Shown here one piece after another: positions 44,565-54,298 of a stretch of 64,000 bases of DNA. Position 1 is the stretch's first letter. Each line of letters opens with the position of its first letter. This DNA comes from Candidatus Enterococcus willemsii (GTDB lineage Bacteria; Bacillota; Bacilli; Lactobacillales; Enterococcaceae): the NCBI RefSeq assembly GCF_009933335.1, contig NZ_MAEL01000062.1, positions 1-64,000 on the forward strand, given 5' to 3'. Made by a program: the position numbers and the translations under genes. The notes under the pieces were generated by a model, which saw only the letters and a program-made list of their open reading frames with translations, was not told the origin of the DNA and made no database searches.

Positions 44565-46412
44565 GTGGCGAGAATTCCACAACACGTAATTGATGACGTT
44601 CGGAGTCGAACGAATATTGTTGAAGTCATTGGGCAGTACGTGCAATTGAAGAAATCTGGTAGCAAAAATTATTCAGGTTTATGTCCTTTTCATAATGAGA
44701 AGACGCCTTCTTTTTCTGTAGCAGAAGATAAGCAGTTTTATCATTGCTTCGGATGTGGACGTGGTGGGAATGTGTTCAGTTTCTTGCAAGAAATTGAAGG
44801 AATTTCATTTGCTGAATCCGTCGTAAAAGTGGCAGATTTGGAAAATATTCAATTAGCAGACGATTATCGTCAAACACCACAAGACAATCCTGAAAATTCA
44901 GCACATCAACAATTGATTCAATTACATGAAAAAGCCAGTGAAGTGTACCATCACATGCTGGTTCACACAACAGCTGGTCAAGAAGCTTTGGATTATCTCA
45001 TTCAACGGGGATTGACTGAAGAATTGATTGAAGAGTTTCAAATTGGTTTTGCCCCAAATCAACGAGAATTTTTAGAACGTATTTTCCAAAATGAATCGCT
45101 GAACACACAATTATTTGCGGAGTCGGGGTTATTCATTGAAAGAGACGATGGTCGTTTAGCAGATCGTTTTTATCAGCGAATTATGTTTCCCATTCGTAAT
45201 GCACAAGGCAAAATCATTGCTTTCTCCGGTCGTTGGCTAAATACCGAAGATTTTCCTGGGGAAGACCAACCAAAGTATCTAAACAGTCCAGAAACCAGTT
45301 TGTTTAACAAACGAGAAGTTTTATTTAACTTTGATAAAGCGCGTAGTGAGATTCGTAAAGAAGGTACGACGTTTTTATTTGAAGGTTTTATGGATGTACT
45401 AGCCGCTTGGCAATCAGGGATTCGAAATGGGATTGCTTCCATGGGAACCAGTTTAACCAACCAACAAATTGCGACAATTGAACGAATTTCAAAAGAATTA
45501 GTTCTTTGTTATGATGGAGATAAAGCGGGAATTGAAGCAACCAATCGAGGAATTGAATTATTGCAGGAGCACAGTCGTTTGAAGCTAGCGATTGTTAGCG
45601 TACCAGAACGATTGGATCCAGATGAATATGTTCGAAAGTATGGTAGTGAAGCATTTAAAGAGTTAGCTTTTCATGGGAGAGAATCAATTTTCTCCTTTAA
45701 AATGCGTTATCGCAGAATGAATCGGAACTTAGCAAATGAGAAGGAACAGATTGACTATGTGCAAGATTTACTGCAAGATTTATTACAAGTTGATTCATTA
45801 ATTGAGCAAGATCGATATATTACGCAACTTTCAACGGAATTTCAGATTAGCCGTGATACCTTGCAACAACAATTGCATCAATTGAAACAAACGCGTCGTC
45901 AAGAAGCGCGACAACCGGCACCTGTTGAATATCTGTACCCAGATGCCCCAGTTTCACCACCACCGCAGCCAACGACTGTTCGTAAAACACAATTGGAAAA
46001 AGCAGAAGAACTGCTTTTATATCGATTGTTCACGGAACCTTCGTTAAATCGTCGGTTTAAAGAATTAAAGCTGACATTCGCTCATGAACATTACCAAGAA
46101 TTGTATGTGTTATTTGATACTTATGTAGAAATCGAAGGAGAAATGATTATTGCAAAATTCTTGGATTTTTTGAAAGATGGACAGTTAAAAAATTTAGTCA
46201 TTACAATTGCTTCCCTCAAAGTACCTGAAGAGAGTACGGACCAAGAATTCCATGATTTAATTCGGATTATCCAAACGTCTAGTCTCGTTGAAGAAATAAA
46301 TAAAAAGAGAATTCAGCAACAAGAAGCTAGTCAAAAAGGGAATCAACAATTAGAGCTGGAATTGGCAGTTGAAATAATAAATCTTACCAAACAATTGAAA
46401 CAAGCCAAATAG
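44565..46412 (+). CDS. dnaG: DNA primase
   Basis: A 615-residue primase that makes RNA primers at the replication fork. N-terminal CHC2 zinc finger (CPFHNEKTPSF, then FYHCFGCGRGGN), central TOPRIM catalytic core with FEGFMDVLAAWQ and the acidic LCYDGDKAG motif, and a C-terminal DnaB-helicase-binding part. The frame opens at GTG 44559, too close to GGAGGTGA; the GTG at 44565 has the right spacing. It is followed by rpoD, the usual macromolecular-synthesis operon of this group. Confidence 0.96.
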   Translation: MARIPQHVIDDVRSRTNIVEVIGQYVQLKKSGSKNYSGLCPFHNEKTPSFSVAEDKQFYHCFGCGRGGNVFSFLQEIEGISFAESVVKVADLENIQLADDYRQTPQDNPENSAHQQLIQLHEKASEVYHHMLVHTTAGQEALDYLIQRGLTEELIEEFQIGFAPNQREFLERIFQNESLNTQLFAESGLFIERDDGRLADRFYQRIMFPIRNAQGKIIAFSGRWLNTEDFPGEDQPKYLNSPETSLFNKREVLFNFDKARSEIRKEGTTFLFEGFMDVLAAWQSGIRNGIASMGTSLTNQQIATIERISKELVLCYDGDKAGIEATNRGIELLQEHSRLKLAIVSVPERLDPDEYVRKYGSEAFKELAFHGRESIFSFKMRYRRMNRNLANEKEQIDYVQDLLQDLLQVDSLIEQDRYITQLSTEFQISRDTLQQQLHQLKQTRRQEARQPAPVEYLYPDAPVSPPPQPTTVRKTQLEKAEELLLYRLFTEPSLNRRFKELKLTFAHEHYQELYVLFDTYVEIEGEMIIAKFLDFLKDGQLKNLVITIASLKVPEESTDQEFHDLIRIIQTSSLVEEINKKRIQQQEASQKGNQQLELELAVEIINLTKQLKQAK

Positions 46413-46435
46413 CACATTGAAGGGGGACTTCTTTC

Positions 46436-47542
46436 ATGGCAGAAGAAACAATGAAAAATTATGATAAAGCCGTCGCTGACTTTATTAAAGTAAACAAAAC
46501 TAAAGGACAAGTCGTTTATGATGAATTGTCTAATCAATTAGCAACACCCTATTCATTAGATGCTGAAGGAATGGATAAACTGATTCAAAAAGTTGAAGAC
46601 GCTGGAATCAGTGTAGTAGACGAAAACGGTGAACCATCTATTCACAGTCTAAAAAGTACAGAGAAAAAAGCAAAAACACAACCTCAAGAAGATTTATCAG
46701 CGCCAACAGGTGTCAAAATTAATGATCCTGTGCGGATGTATCTAAAAGAAATTGGTCGTGTCCCATTGCTGACAGCTGAAGAAGAAGTTGATTTGGCTTT
46801 AAAAATCGAAGAAGGCGATCAAGAAGCAAAACAACGATTAGCAGAAGCTAACTTGCGTTTAGTTGTAAGTATTGCAAAACGCTATGTTGGTCGTGGCATG
46901 CAATTTTTGGATTTAATCCAAGAAGGAAATATGGGGCTAATGAAAGCTGTTGAGAAATTTGATTACCGCAAAGGATTTAAATTCTCGACTTATGCTACTT
47001 GGTGGATTCGTCAAGCAATTACCCGTGCAATTGCAGACCAAGCAAGAACAATTCGTATTCCTGTTCATATGGTAGAAACAATCAATAAATTGATTCGTAT
47101 TCAACGTCAATTATTGCAAGACTTAGGTAGAGAACCAACGCCAGAAGAAATCGGTGCGGAAATGGACTTACCAACTGAAAAAGTTCGTGAAATTTTAAAA
47201 ATTGCTCAAGAACCAGTATCTTTGGAAACGCCGATTGGTGAAGAAGACGATTCTCATTTAGGGGATTTTATTGAAGATCAAGAAGCAACGAGTCCAGCAG
47301 AACACGCAGCATATGAATTGTTAAAAGAACAATTGGAAGATGTGTTAGACACATTGACGGATCGTGAAGAAAATGTGCTACGCCTACGTTTCGGGATTGA
47401 TGATGGACGCACACGAACATTAGAAGAAGTTGGTAAAGTATTTGGCGTGACACGCGAGCGTATTCGTCAAATTGAAGCCAAAGCTTTGCGCAAATTACGC
47501 CATCCATCACGTTCAAAACAATTGAAAGATTTCTTAGAATAA
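46436..47542 (+). CDS. rpoD: Primary sigma factor SigA/RpoD
   Basis: A 368-residue vegetative sigma factor. Region 1.2 [16 protein letters not shown], region 2 ([35 protein letters not shown], cited as separate pieces), region 3, and region 4 with the -35-binding HTH ([24 protein letters not shown]). Length fits firmicute SigA. Ribosome binding site AAGGGGG, 23 bp behind dnaG. A strong terminator follows. Confidence 0.98.
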   Translation: MAEETMKNYDKAVADFIKVNKTKGQVVYDELSNQLATPYSLDAEGMDKLIQKVEDAGISVVDENGEPSIHSLKSTEKKAKTQPQEDLSAPTGVKINDPVRMYLKEIGRVPLLTAEEEVDLALKIEEGDQEAKQRLAEANLRLVVSIAKRYVGRGMQFLDLIQEGNMGLMKAVEKFDYRKGFKFSTYATWWIRQAITRAIADQARTIRIPVHMVETINKLIRIQRQLLQDLGREPTPEEIGAEMDLPTEKVREILKIAQEPVSLETPIGEEDDSHLGDFIEDQEATSPAEHAAYELLKEQLEDVLDTLTDREENVLRLRFGIDDGRTRTLEEVGKVFGVTRERIRQIEAKALRKLRHPSRSKQLKDFLE

Positions 47543-47547
47543 AAAGC

Positions 47548-47590
47548 AAGACTTTTAAAAGTTGGAAGCAGCTTTTAAAAGTCTTTTTTT
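47548..47590 (+). terminator. Terminator of dnaG-rpoD
   Basis: AAGACTTTTAAAAG pairs with CTTTTAAAAGTCTT (47548-47561/47572-47585), then T run. Confidence 0.88.
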
Positions 47591-47742
47591 TACATATTAT
47601 CAAGAAATAGTTAAGTATTTTGCTTTTTCGTGATAGAATTACAATCAGAACTTAACAAAAACGTAACTACTTTAGTATTGGCTAACTTGTTAATATATGG
47701 TAGATTATTTTTTAGAAAGTAAAAGGAGCCAGAGATAGATTG

Positions 47743-49413
47743 ATGAAAAAATGTCCTCATTGCGATGCTGAAATCGCTGCAAATCAAACTGTATGTCCAA
47801 ACTGTGGCAAAGATTTATCAGAAACGTCACAAGCAGAGACACCTACAAGTGATCACAAAAACAACGAACACATCAAATGGTCAGATTACCAAGATGTTCC
47901 TTTAGGTTCTGTCATGGAACATTTTTCCGATTTACATGAGAAAAACGATGATGGAAAAACTGACTTTGAAGAAAATTCCATTTTAGCAGATTATATTAAA
48001 GAGCATAAAGAACCAACTTTCGTTCAAGAAAAATCAGAAGCAAACGAGCAGAAAATTGATGAGTCAGTCAAAGAATCCGACGTTGTGAATGAACCTGAAC
48101 CAGAGCAAGTTAACGAACCAGTAGTAACGCCAAGTGTAGCAGAAGACAATTCAGAAGCAGAAAAAACGGAAGAGCCTGTTGAACCTGTAGGCGTCGTTAC
48201 AAAAGAACCTGAAAGCAACAGCGCAAAATCAGAAAATCTAGCGCCACAAACACCTAAGAAGCGCAACAAAAAGATTTATTGGTTGACTGCAGCAGCTGTT
48301 GTTGTCCTAGCTGGTGGCGGCTGGTTTTACTATGACCATCAACAAAAAGAAGAAGCAGCAAGACAAGAACAATTACGGATAGAAAATGCGTTATCTACAA
48401 TTGATAAAGAAATGGATACTTACTTTCTTGATGCAGATCAACAATTTATTGCACCTGGGAAAACTTCTGAAGGTATTACCAAATTAATGGAAGAATTGGA
48501 AGAGTATTCTAAAGAAGATGCTTACGATAAGCTAGTTGTTAAAGGGCAAAAAATTCAAGTCAAATTAGCGGTATTGGATCAAATTAACAGTCATTTTACT
48601 GAGCCGATTGTTGTAGGTGACAAACTACAAGAAAACGCGCATATTAAAGAAGGCGAAACGGTAGAGATGGCTTCATTAACGGAAAAAAATGCTTTTTCTG
48701 ACCTCATTAATCAAGCGATTAAAAAAGGCAAAGATGAAGCAAAACAATTGCAAGCTGCAAGTAAGGCGGTGCAATCATTAACGGCTCACTATAAAGATAA
48801 TCAATTAAGTGATGCAGTTAGTCGTAAAGACTATGAATCAACAAAACAAGAAGTCGAAAAAATCTTTGATGGCAAAGAAAAAGAAACGTTACTTGCTGAT
48901 TTAGAGCCAATCGATAAAGCCTTAGTTGCCAAAGAAAAAGCACAAGCAGAAGCCGAAAAACAAGCGGCAATTGAAGCTGAGAAACAAGCAGAGCAACAAC
49001 GTCAAGCAGCACAACCACAACAACCGAACTCAGGTGGACAAGCAGGAACTAGTGCACCAAGTTCGAACGAAGGCCAAGAAATCCTAAATGACCATACACC
49101 AAGAAATAAAAACAATCAGCCAATTATTTCACCTCGTCAAAGCGATATTGATGATGTCAACAATCCAGCATGGGAATGGGCACCTGGTGTCTATGAGAAA
49201 GTAATCAATGAAGCGATTAAACGTGGTTACATTGTTGAAGGTGGCTTTAAACTAGAACGTGTTCGGATTGAAAATGGTGAAGGTTATTACAACCTATATG
49301 CGACAAACACTAAATCTTCCTTAATGCAAGGAATTGGTGAATCAGCTTTACCAATGTATCTATTTACAATTAATGATAAAACTGGTTTCTTCCGTGGAAA
49401 CGGTAGTGATTAA
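47743..49413 (+). CDS. Zinc-ribbon membrane protein with large extracellular domain
   Basis: A 556-residue single-pass protein. N-terminal cytosolic zinc ribbon (CPHC and CPNC, within the first 25 residues), a long acidic Glu/Pro/Val linker, a membrane helix at about 182-200 (WLTAAAVVVLAGGGWFYY), then an extracellular helical domain, a coiled-coil Ala/Glu/Gln stretch, a Pro/Gln-rich linker and a C-terminal folded segment ending at GFFRGNGSD. The topology recalls TcaA-like wall-stress proteins of Gram-positives, but the domains may differ. TTG 47740 just ahead is an alternative start. Monocistronic. Confidence 0.75.
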   Translation: MKKCPHCDAEIAANQTVCPNCGKDLSETSQAETPTSDHKNNEHIKWSDYQDVPLGSVMEHFSDLHEKNDDGKTDFEENSILADYIKEHKEPTFVQEKSEANEQKIDESVKESDVVNEPEPEQVNEPVVTPSVAEDNSEAEKTEEPVEPVGVVTKEPESNSAKSENLAPQTPKKRNKKIYWLTAAAVVVLAGGGWFYYDHQQKEEAARQEQLRIENALSTIDKEMDTYFLDADQQFIAPGKTSEGITKLMEELEEYSKEDAYDKLVVKGQKIQVKLAVLDQINSHFTEPIVVGDKLQENAHIKEGETVEMASLTEKNAFSDLINQAIKKGKDEAKQLQAASKAVQSLTAHYKDNQLSDAVSRKDYESTKQEVEKIFDGKEKETLLADLEPIDKALVAKEKAQAEAEKQAAIEAEKQAEQQRQAAQPQQPNSGGQAGTSAPSSNEGQEILNDHTPRNKNNQPIISPRQSDIDDVNNPAWEWAPGVYEKVINEAIKRGYIVEGGFKLERVRIENGEGYYNLYATNTKSSLMQGIGESALPMYLFTINDKTGFFRGNGSD

Positions 49414-49489
49414 AAAAGAATAACTTGTATCCCCTCTTTATTTTCGATATGATATAAAAATATCAGTTGGAAATAAAGGGGGATTCTTT

Positions 49490-50194
49490 TTGCAAGAAGT
49501 GAAGTATGAAAGTTTTTTTGATGGCGTAAAAGCTTGTATCCCAACTGTATTAGGTTATATGGGGATCGGCTTTGCCATGGGCGTTGTTGGGAAGGGGGTT
49601 GGGTTATCGGTTCTTGAAATTTTATTGATGTCTGTGTTTATCTATGCGGGGAGTGCGCAGTTTATTATTTGTGGCTTACTAGCGATTGCAGCACCAACAT
49701 CTTCGATTATCGTGACCGTCTTTTTGGTCAACTTGCGTCATTTTTTAATGAGTTTGTCAGTTGCGCCCGCTTTTCGTAAAGAAAGTATGCTAGGAAATAT
49801 TGGCATAGGAACGCTGTTGACCGATGAATCGTATGGCGTATTAGTCAATGCACTGCAAAATGAAAAACAACCGACACTCCATTGGATGAACGGCTTAAAT
49901 ATTTTGGCATATGTTAGTTGGATTTTAGCGACCGTTTTAGGTGCAATGTTAGGGGAATTTATTCCCAACCCGGAATTATTCGGTTTGGACTTTGCTTTGG
50001 TAGCGATGTTTTTAGGCTTATTCTTATTTCAAGTAGAGATGCCTTTGAAAAAACGAACAAAGCAAACAATTCTTGTGCTAGCGAGCGTAGTAGGTAGTTT
50101 GTATTTATTTATGTGGTTTACTTCTGCTGAAATTGCTGTGATTGCAGCTACATTGATTGGTTGTTTTATTGGGGTGGTGACACATAATGAGTAG
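49490..50194 (+). CDS. azlC: AzlC-family branched-chain amino acid exporter, large subunit
   Basis: A 234-residue membrane protein with the AzlC signatures FFDGVKACIPTVLGYMGIGFA, YAGSAQFIICGLL and LRHFLMSLSVAP and 5-6 helices. With AzlD it exports branched-chain amino acids or analogues. Start TTG 49490 behind AAAGGGGG. It overlaps azlD by 8 bp. Confidence 0.92.
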   Translation: MQEVKYESFFDGVKACIPTVLGYMGIGFAMGVVGKGVGLSVLEILLMSVFIYAGSAQFIICGLLAIAAPTSSIIVTVFLVNLRHFLMSLSVAPAFRKESMLGNIGIGTLLTDESYGVLVNALQNEKQPTLHWMNGLNILAYVSWILATVLGAMLGEFIPNPELFGLDFALVAMFLGLFLFQVEMPLKKRTKQTILVLASVVGSLYLFMWFTSAEIAVIAATLIGCFIGVVTHNE

Positions 50195-50507
50195 TACCTT
50201 TTTGATAATGATTGCTGGTTGTTTTCTTGTCACGTGGTTGCCGCGCATTTTACCATTCGTTTTTGCCAAACGTCTTGAATTTCCAGAAAAGCTGCATTTA
50301 TTCTTAAGTTATTTGCCATTATGTATTCTAGCAGCTTTATTAGTTCAAAGTCTCTTGTCTATTCAGAGTGGCAAAGCGCCAATCTTAAAATTACAAGAAA
50401 CTTTGGCATGTATTCCCACATTAATGGTTGGCATCTATACGAAAAATTTGATGAAGATTGTAATTACAGGTATTATTAGCATAGCGGTTATTCGCCTAGT
50501 TTTATAA
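50187..50507 (+). CDS. azlD: AzlD-family small subunit
   Basis: A 106-residue protein with about 4 membrane helices, opening with FLIMIAGCFLVTWLPRILPF, the AzlD mark. It overlaps azlC and no other start is convenient, so the two are translationally coupled. Confidence 0.92.
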   Translation: MSSTFLIMIAGCFLVTWLPRILPFVFAKRLEFPEKLHLFLSYLPLCILAALLVQSLLSIQSGKAPILKLQETLACIPTLMVGIYTKNLMKIVITGIISIAVIRLVL

Positions 50508-50531
50508 ATTGTCTTCTAAAGGAGAAGGAAA

Positions 50532-51395
50532 ATGAACGAGTTATTAGCATCCGTATTCAGCGGATTAATTATTGATGAAAATGAAGAAAATTATTTTGTC
50601 CAAAAAAATGGTGTGACATTTAAATTAGCAAAATCAGAAGGAGAGCATGCATTAGGAGAAGCTGTCGAAGGATTTGGCTATCAAAATCAAAAGCAAGATT
50701 ACTGCATGACAACGATTATTCCCAAAAGCCGTAAGGGACACTATGCATTTGGAGAAGTGACTGATAGTCGCCGTGATTTAGGTGTTTTCGTGAATATTGG
50801 GTTACCTGACAAAGATGTGGCGGTTTCTTTAGATGAATTACCAACCATGCGTGAATTATGGCCGAAAAAAGGTGACCGTTTAATGGTTTCCTTGCGTGTC
50901 GATCATAAAGATCGTATTTGGGGCAGTCTAGCAGAAGAAAAAATTTTCCAAGCCCTAAGTAAACGTGGCAATGATACATTAAAAAATCAAGATGTGACAG
51001 GAACAGTCTACCGTTTGAAATTAGTAGGGACCTATATTTTGACGGATGATTTTTATATCGGCTTTATTCACCCTTCTGAACGCTTCCAAGAACCGCGTTT
51101 AGGAGAACAAGTCAAAGGACGTGTAATCGGCGTGCGTCCAGACGGTGTGTTGAATCTTTCGTTAAAACCTCGTGCGCATGAAGCAATTAGCGATGATGCT
51201 GCCATGATTGTCGCCTTTTTAGAACGTGCACCTGAAAATCAAATGAACTATACAGACAAATCATCACCAGAAGAAATTAAACAAATGTTTGGTATCAGTA
51301 AAGGTCAATTCAAACGTGCATTAGGAAACTTGATGAAACAACGAATGGTTGAACAAAAAGATGGCGTGACTAAATTAATTAAAAAATCTAATTGA
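50532..51395 (+). CDS. cvfB: CvfB-like S1-domain RNA-binding protein
   Basis: A 287-residue protein with tandem S1-like OB folds (AFGEVTDSRRDLGVFVNIGLP, FIHPSERFQEPRLGEQVKGRVIG as separate strands) and a C-terminal winged-helix part (EEIKQMFGISKGQFKRALGNL). This matches CvfB/YitL, an RNA-binding regulator of virulence factors in staphylococci. AAAGGAGAAGG precedes the ATG, 24 bp behind azlD. Confidence 0.9.
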   Translation: MNELLASVFSGLIIDENEENYFVQKNGVTFKLAKSEGEHALGEAVEGFGYQNQKQDYCMTTIIPKSRKGHYAFGEVTDSRRDLGVFVNIGLPDKDVAVSLDELPTMRELWPKKGDRLMVSLRVDHKDRIWGSLAEEKIFQALSKRGNDTLKNQDVTGTVYRLKLVGTYILTDDFYIGFIHPSERFQEPRLGEQVKGRVIGVRPDGVLNLSLKPRAHEAISDDAAMIVAFLERAPENQMNYTDKSSPEEIKQMFGISKGQFKRALGNLMKQRMVEQKDGVTKLIKKSN

Positions 51396-51465
51396 GAATA
51401 CTTGTATAATTTTCTCGTCTATTTTATAATTATTTTAATGTCATGAGAGATATTTATCTCTTAAA

Positions 51466-51480
51466 TTAGAATGATTATAA
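51466..51480 (+). promoter_or_regulatory. Fur/PerR-type operator ahead of fur
   Basis: Fifteen bp that match the Per/Fur-family dyad TTATAAT-N-ATTATAA at all positions but one (a G at 51469). It lies 18 bp ahead of the fur start, so autoregulation or control by a sister regulator is likely. Confidence 0.65.
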
Positions 51481-51498
51481 ATTAAGATGGAGGATTGT

Positions 51499-51948
51499 AT
51501 GAATACTGTGGAAGCATTAAAAAAAACCAAAAAACAACTCCATGAATCAGGATTTAAATTAACTCCGCAAAGGGAAGCAACGCTATTAGTCTTGTTAGAA
51601 AATGAAAAAGATCACTTATCAGCAGAAGAAATTTACTTTTTTGTGAAACAAAAAAATGCAGATATTGGATTAGCAACAGTTTACCGTACGTTAGAGATTT
51701 TAACCGAATTAAAAATTGTTGATAAAATCAGTTTTGACGATGGTGTGGCAAGATATGATTTGCGTAAAGAAGGTGCGAAGCATTTCCACCATCATTTGCT
51801 ATGTCTGGAATGTGGGAATATTGAGGAAATCGAAGAAGATTTACTTGGGGATGTTGAAGAAATTGTTGAGAAACAATTCCATTTTCAAGTGAAAGATCAC
51901 CGCTTAACATTTCATGGCGTTTGTCAAGCTTGTCAATTAAAAGAATGA
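51499..51948 (+). CDS. fur: Fur-family metal-dependent regulator
   Basis: A 149-residue Fur-family protein: winged helix with LTPQREATLLVLLEN and DIGLATVYRTLEIL, then the metal-binding dimerisation domain with HFHHHLLCLECGNIEEI and VCQAC, i.e. both CxxC pairs of the structural zinc. Family and position, just upstream of xerD-scpAB, suit the ferric uptake regulator Fur, although its own operator looks PerR-like. The frame opens 4 codons earlier; GGAGG serves ATG 51499. Confidence 0.9.
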   Translation: MNTVEALKKTKKQLHESGFKLTPQREATLLVLLENEKDHLSAEEIYFFVKQKNADIGLATVYRTLEILTELKIVDKISFDDGVARYDLRKEGAKHFHHHLLCLECGNIEEIEEDLLGDVEEIVEKQFHFQVKDHRLTFHGVCQACQLKE

Positions 51949-51950
51949 AA

Positions 51951-51997
51951 AATAGGTACAATTGGAAGAATTCGTTCCAATTGTACCTATTTTTATG
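51951..51997 (+). terminator. Terminator of fur
   Basis: Perfect 17-bp stem (51951-51967/51975-51991), 7-nt loop, then T run. Confidence 0.93.
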
Positions 51998-52071
51998 TAA
52001 ACTAAGGGAGAATTTCTGTTCTTACAACTAAGAATTTGTTATGATAGGTAAGGCGAATGGGAGGAAAAAAG

Positions 52072-52962
52072 ATGGAAGAACAAATTACGGACTATTTACA
52101 CTTTTTGACAATTGAACGTGGTCTTTCTCAAAACACAAGAAAAAGTTATGAGCGCGATTTGGAACGCTATTTAATTTTTTTAAAAGAGCAAAAAGTAACG
52201 GAATGGCAAGCAGTTGATCGTTTCATAGTCGTGCAATTTTTACAGCTGTTACAAGAAGAAGGCAAAGCCGCGGCAACGATTACTCGTATGGTCACTAGTT
52301 TACGCCGTTTTCATCAATTTCTTCGCCAAGAACGATTTACTGATCATGATCCAATGCAACACATTGATTCACCTAAAAAGGTGCAAAAGTTGCCAGACAC
52401 ACTAAGTTTAAGTGAAGTAGAAAAGTTAATTGAAACTCCTGATACAAAAGAAATTTTAGGCATTCGTGATCGAGCTATTTTAGAAGTTATGTATGCAACA
52501 GGATTACGAGTGAGTGAATTGATTGGTCTAAAATTAAATGATTTACATTTAAGCATGGGACTCTTACAAACCCTTGGAAAAGGAGACAAAGAACGAATTG
52601 TTCCTCTTGGTGATATGGCTATTCAATGGATTGAGTGTTACTTAGACGAAGCACGTCCGTTGTTAACAGCCAAGCATCCAGAAGAAGTTCATTTATTCGT
52701 GAATAATCATGGCTTAGGTCTTTCTAGACAAGGCATTTGGAAAAATCTAAAAGCGTTAGTGCGAAAAGCAGGGATTCATAAAAACGTGACGCCTCATACA
52801 CTTCGCCATAGTTTTGCGACGCATTTATTAGAAAATGGTGCAGATTTACGAACGGTACAAGAATTATTAGGCCATGCTGATATTTCGACAACCCAGATTT
52901 ATACACATATTACGAAAAAACGTATGACAGAAGTGTACAAGCAACATTTCCCTCGTGCGTAA
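52072..52962 (+). CDS. xerD: Tyrosine recombinase XerD
   Basis: A 296-residue site-specific recombinase that with XerC resolves chromosome dimers. Catalytic residues visible: Arg in ATGLRVSEL, Lys in GKGDKERIVP, His-x-x-Arg in HTLRHSFATHLL, His in LLGHADISTTQ, nucleophile Tyr in IYTHI. The N-terminal core-binding domain opens with YLHFLTIERGLSQNTRKSY. The frame begins 5 codons earlier, but GGGAGG serves ATG 52072. Its 3' end is followed by scpA, a common neighbour in Firmicutes. Confidence 0.95.
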   Translation: MEEQITDYLHFLTIERGLSQNTRKSYERDLERYLIFLKEQKVTEWQAVDRFIVVQFLQLLQEEGKAAATITRMVTSLRRFHQFLRQERFTDHDPMQHIDSPKKVQKLPDTLSLSEVEKLIETPDTKEILGIRDRAILEVMYATGLRVSELIGLKLNDLHLSMGLLQTLGKGDKERIVPLGDMAIQWIECYLDEARPLLTAKHPEEVHLFVNNHGLGLSRQGIWKNLKALVRKAGIHKNVTPHTLRHSFATHLLENGADLRTVQELLGHADISTTQIYTHITKKRMTEVYKQHFPRA

Positions 52963-52975
52963 AGGAAGGGCAACA

Positions 52976-53722
52976 ATGCAGGAAATTAAAATTAAGTTGG
53001 ATGTTTTTGAAGGACCGTTAGATTTGTTGTTGCATTTAATTCGTTCTTTAGAAATTGATATTTATGATATTCCAATTGCAGCAGTGACAGAACAATATAT
53101 GAATTATATTCATGCGATGAAGACATTGGAATTGGAAGTTGCAGGAGAATACTTGGTCATGGCGGCAACCTTGATGGCAATTAAAAGTCAGATGCTTTTG
53201 CCTAAGCAAGAAATGGATGAAGAGTATGATGATGTGTACGAAGAAGATCCACGTGATGAACTCGTCTCACAACTTCTCGAATATCGTAAATATAAATATG
53301 CTGCGGATAAATTATCAGAAAAGGCGATAGAACGTAGCCAGTATTTTACGAAAGATCCGATGGATATGGATGAGTACAAAGAAACCGAACAAGAATTGCA
53401 AAAAAATCAAATCAATACGATTGATTTATTCTTAGCTTTTCATAGTATGCTAGAAAAAAAGAAAAAGCGAAGAGCAATTGAATCAACCATTCGTGCTGAT
53501 GAAAGTAGTATTGAAGAAAAAATGCAATTTATTGCAGCACAGATGCAGCAAATAAAAACAGGTCGAACATTAGAGTCTTTTTTTACGAGCTACAGCAAGC
53601 CAGAAATTGTGATTACATTTATGGCTTTATTAGAATTAATGAAAAATGGAAAAATTAGAGTAGAACAAACTGGGAATTATGAAACTATTTTGCTCTACTC
53701 AATAGGAGACACAAATGAGTAA
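52976..53722 (+). CDS. scpA: Segregation and condensation protein A
   Basis: A 248-residue kleisin that joins SMC and ScpB in chromosome condensation. It starts IKIKLDVFEGPLDLLLHLI, the ScpA mark, with an acidic middle (EEYDDVYEEDPRDE) and a C-terminal winged helix binding the SMC head. The frame extends 7 codons up into xerD; AAGGAAGG serves ATG 52976. It overlaps scpB by 8 bp. Confidence 0.95.
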   Translation: MQEIKIKLDVFEGPLDLLLHLIRSLEIDIYDIPIAAVTEQYMNYIHAMKTLELEVAGEYLVMAATLMAIKSQMLLPKQEMDEEYDDVYEEDPRDELVSQLLEYRKYKYAADKLSEKAIERSQYFTKDPMDMDEYKETEQELQKNQINTIDLFLAFHSMLEKKKKRRAIESTIRADESSIEEKMQFIAAQMQQIKTGRTLESFFTSYSKPEIVITFMALLELMKNGKIRVEQTGNYETILLYSIGDTNE

Positions 53723-54296
53723 ACTAAATCAGTTAGAAGCGATGTTATTTGTTGTTGGTGACGAAGGGATTGGATTAGAAGAATTAAGCTATTTATTAGA
53801 AGAACCAACACCACAAGTCTACCAAGCAATTCAATCACTAAATCAAAAATATCAATCTGATGAAACATCCGCATTAAATATTTTAGAAGTAGGTAACCAT
53901 TTTGTATTGACAACTAAAAAAGAATTTGCCCCTTTGTTAAAAAAATATGCACAATCCCCTATGTCGAATCGTTTATCACAAGCAGCGTTGGAGACGTTGG
54001 CGATAATTGCCTATAAACAGCCAATTACGCGAGTTGAAGTAGATGACATTCGTGGTGTGCAATCCTCAGGTTCTGTTCAAAAATTGGTGGCTCGACAATT
54101 GGTTGAAGAAAAAGGTCGTGTGGAAGGTCCGGGGCGTGCAATTTTATATGGAACAACAGATTATTTTATGGATTACTTCGGATTAAAAAGTTTAGAAGAA
54201 TTACCAGATATTCAATCGATGGAAGATGATTTATCTGAAGAATTGCCAACGGACTTATTTTTCAATCGATATGAAGAAGAGAAAGAGGAGAATTAA
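53715..54296 (+). CDS. scpB: Segregation and condensation protein B
   Basis: A 193-residue ScpB made of two winged helices; LSQAALETLAIIAYKQPITRVEVD, typical of the family, and IRGVQSSGSVQKLVARQLVEE lie in the second half. It works with ScpA and SMC. It overlaps scpA, and rluB follows after 2 bp, so all are one operon. Confidence 0.95.
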   Translation: MSKLNQLEAMLFVVGDEGIGLEELSYLLEEPTPQVYQAIQSLNQKYQSDETSALNILEVGNHFVLTTKKEFAPLLKKYAQSPMSNRLSQAALETLAIIAYKQPITRVEVDDIRGVQSSGSVQKLVARQLVEEKGRVEGPGRAILYGTTDYFMDYFGLKSLEELPDIQSMEDDLSEELPTDLFFNRYEEEKEEN

Positions 54297-54298
54297 TA

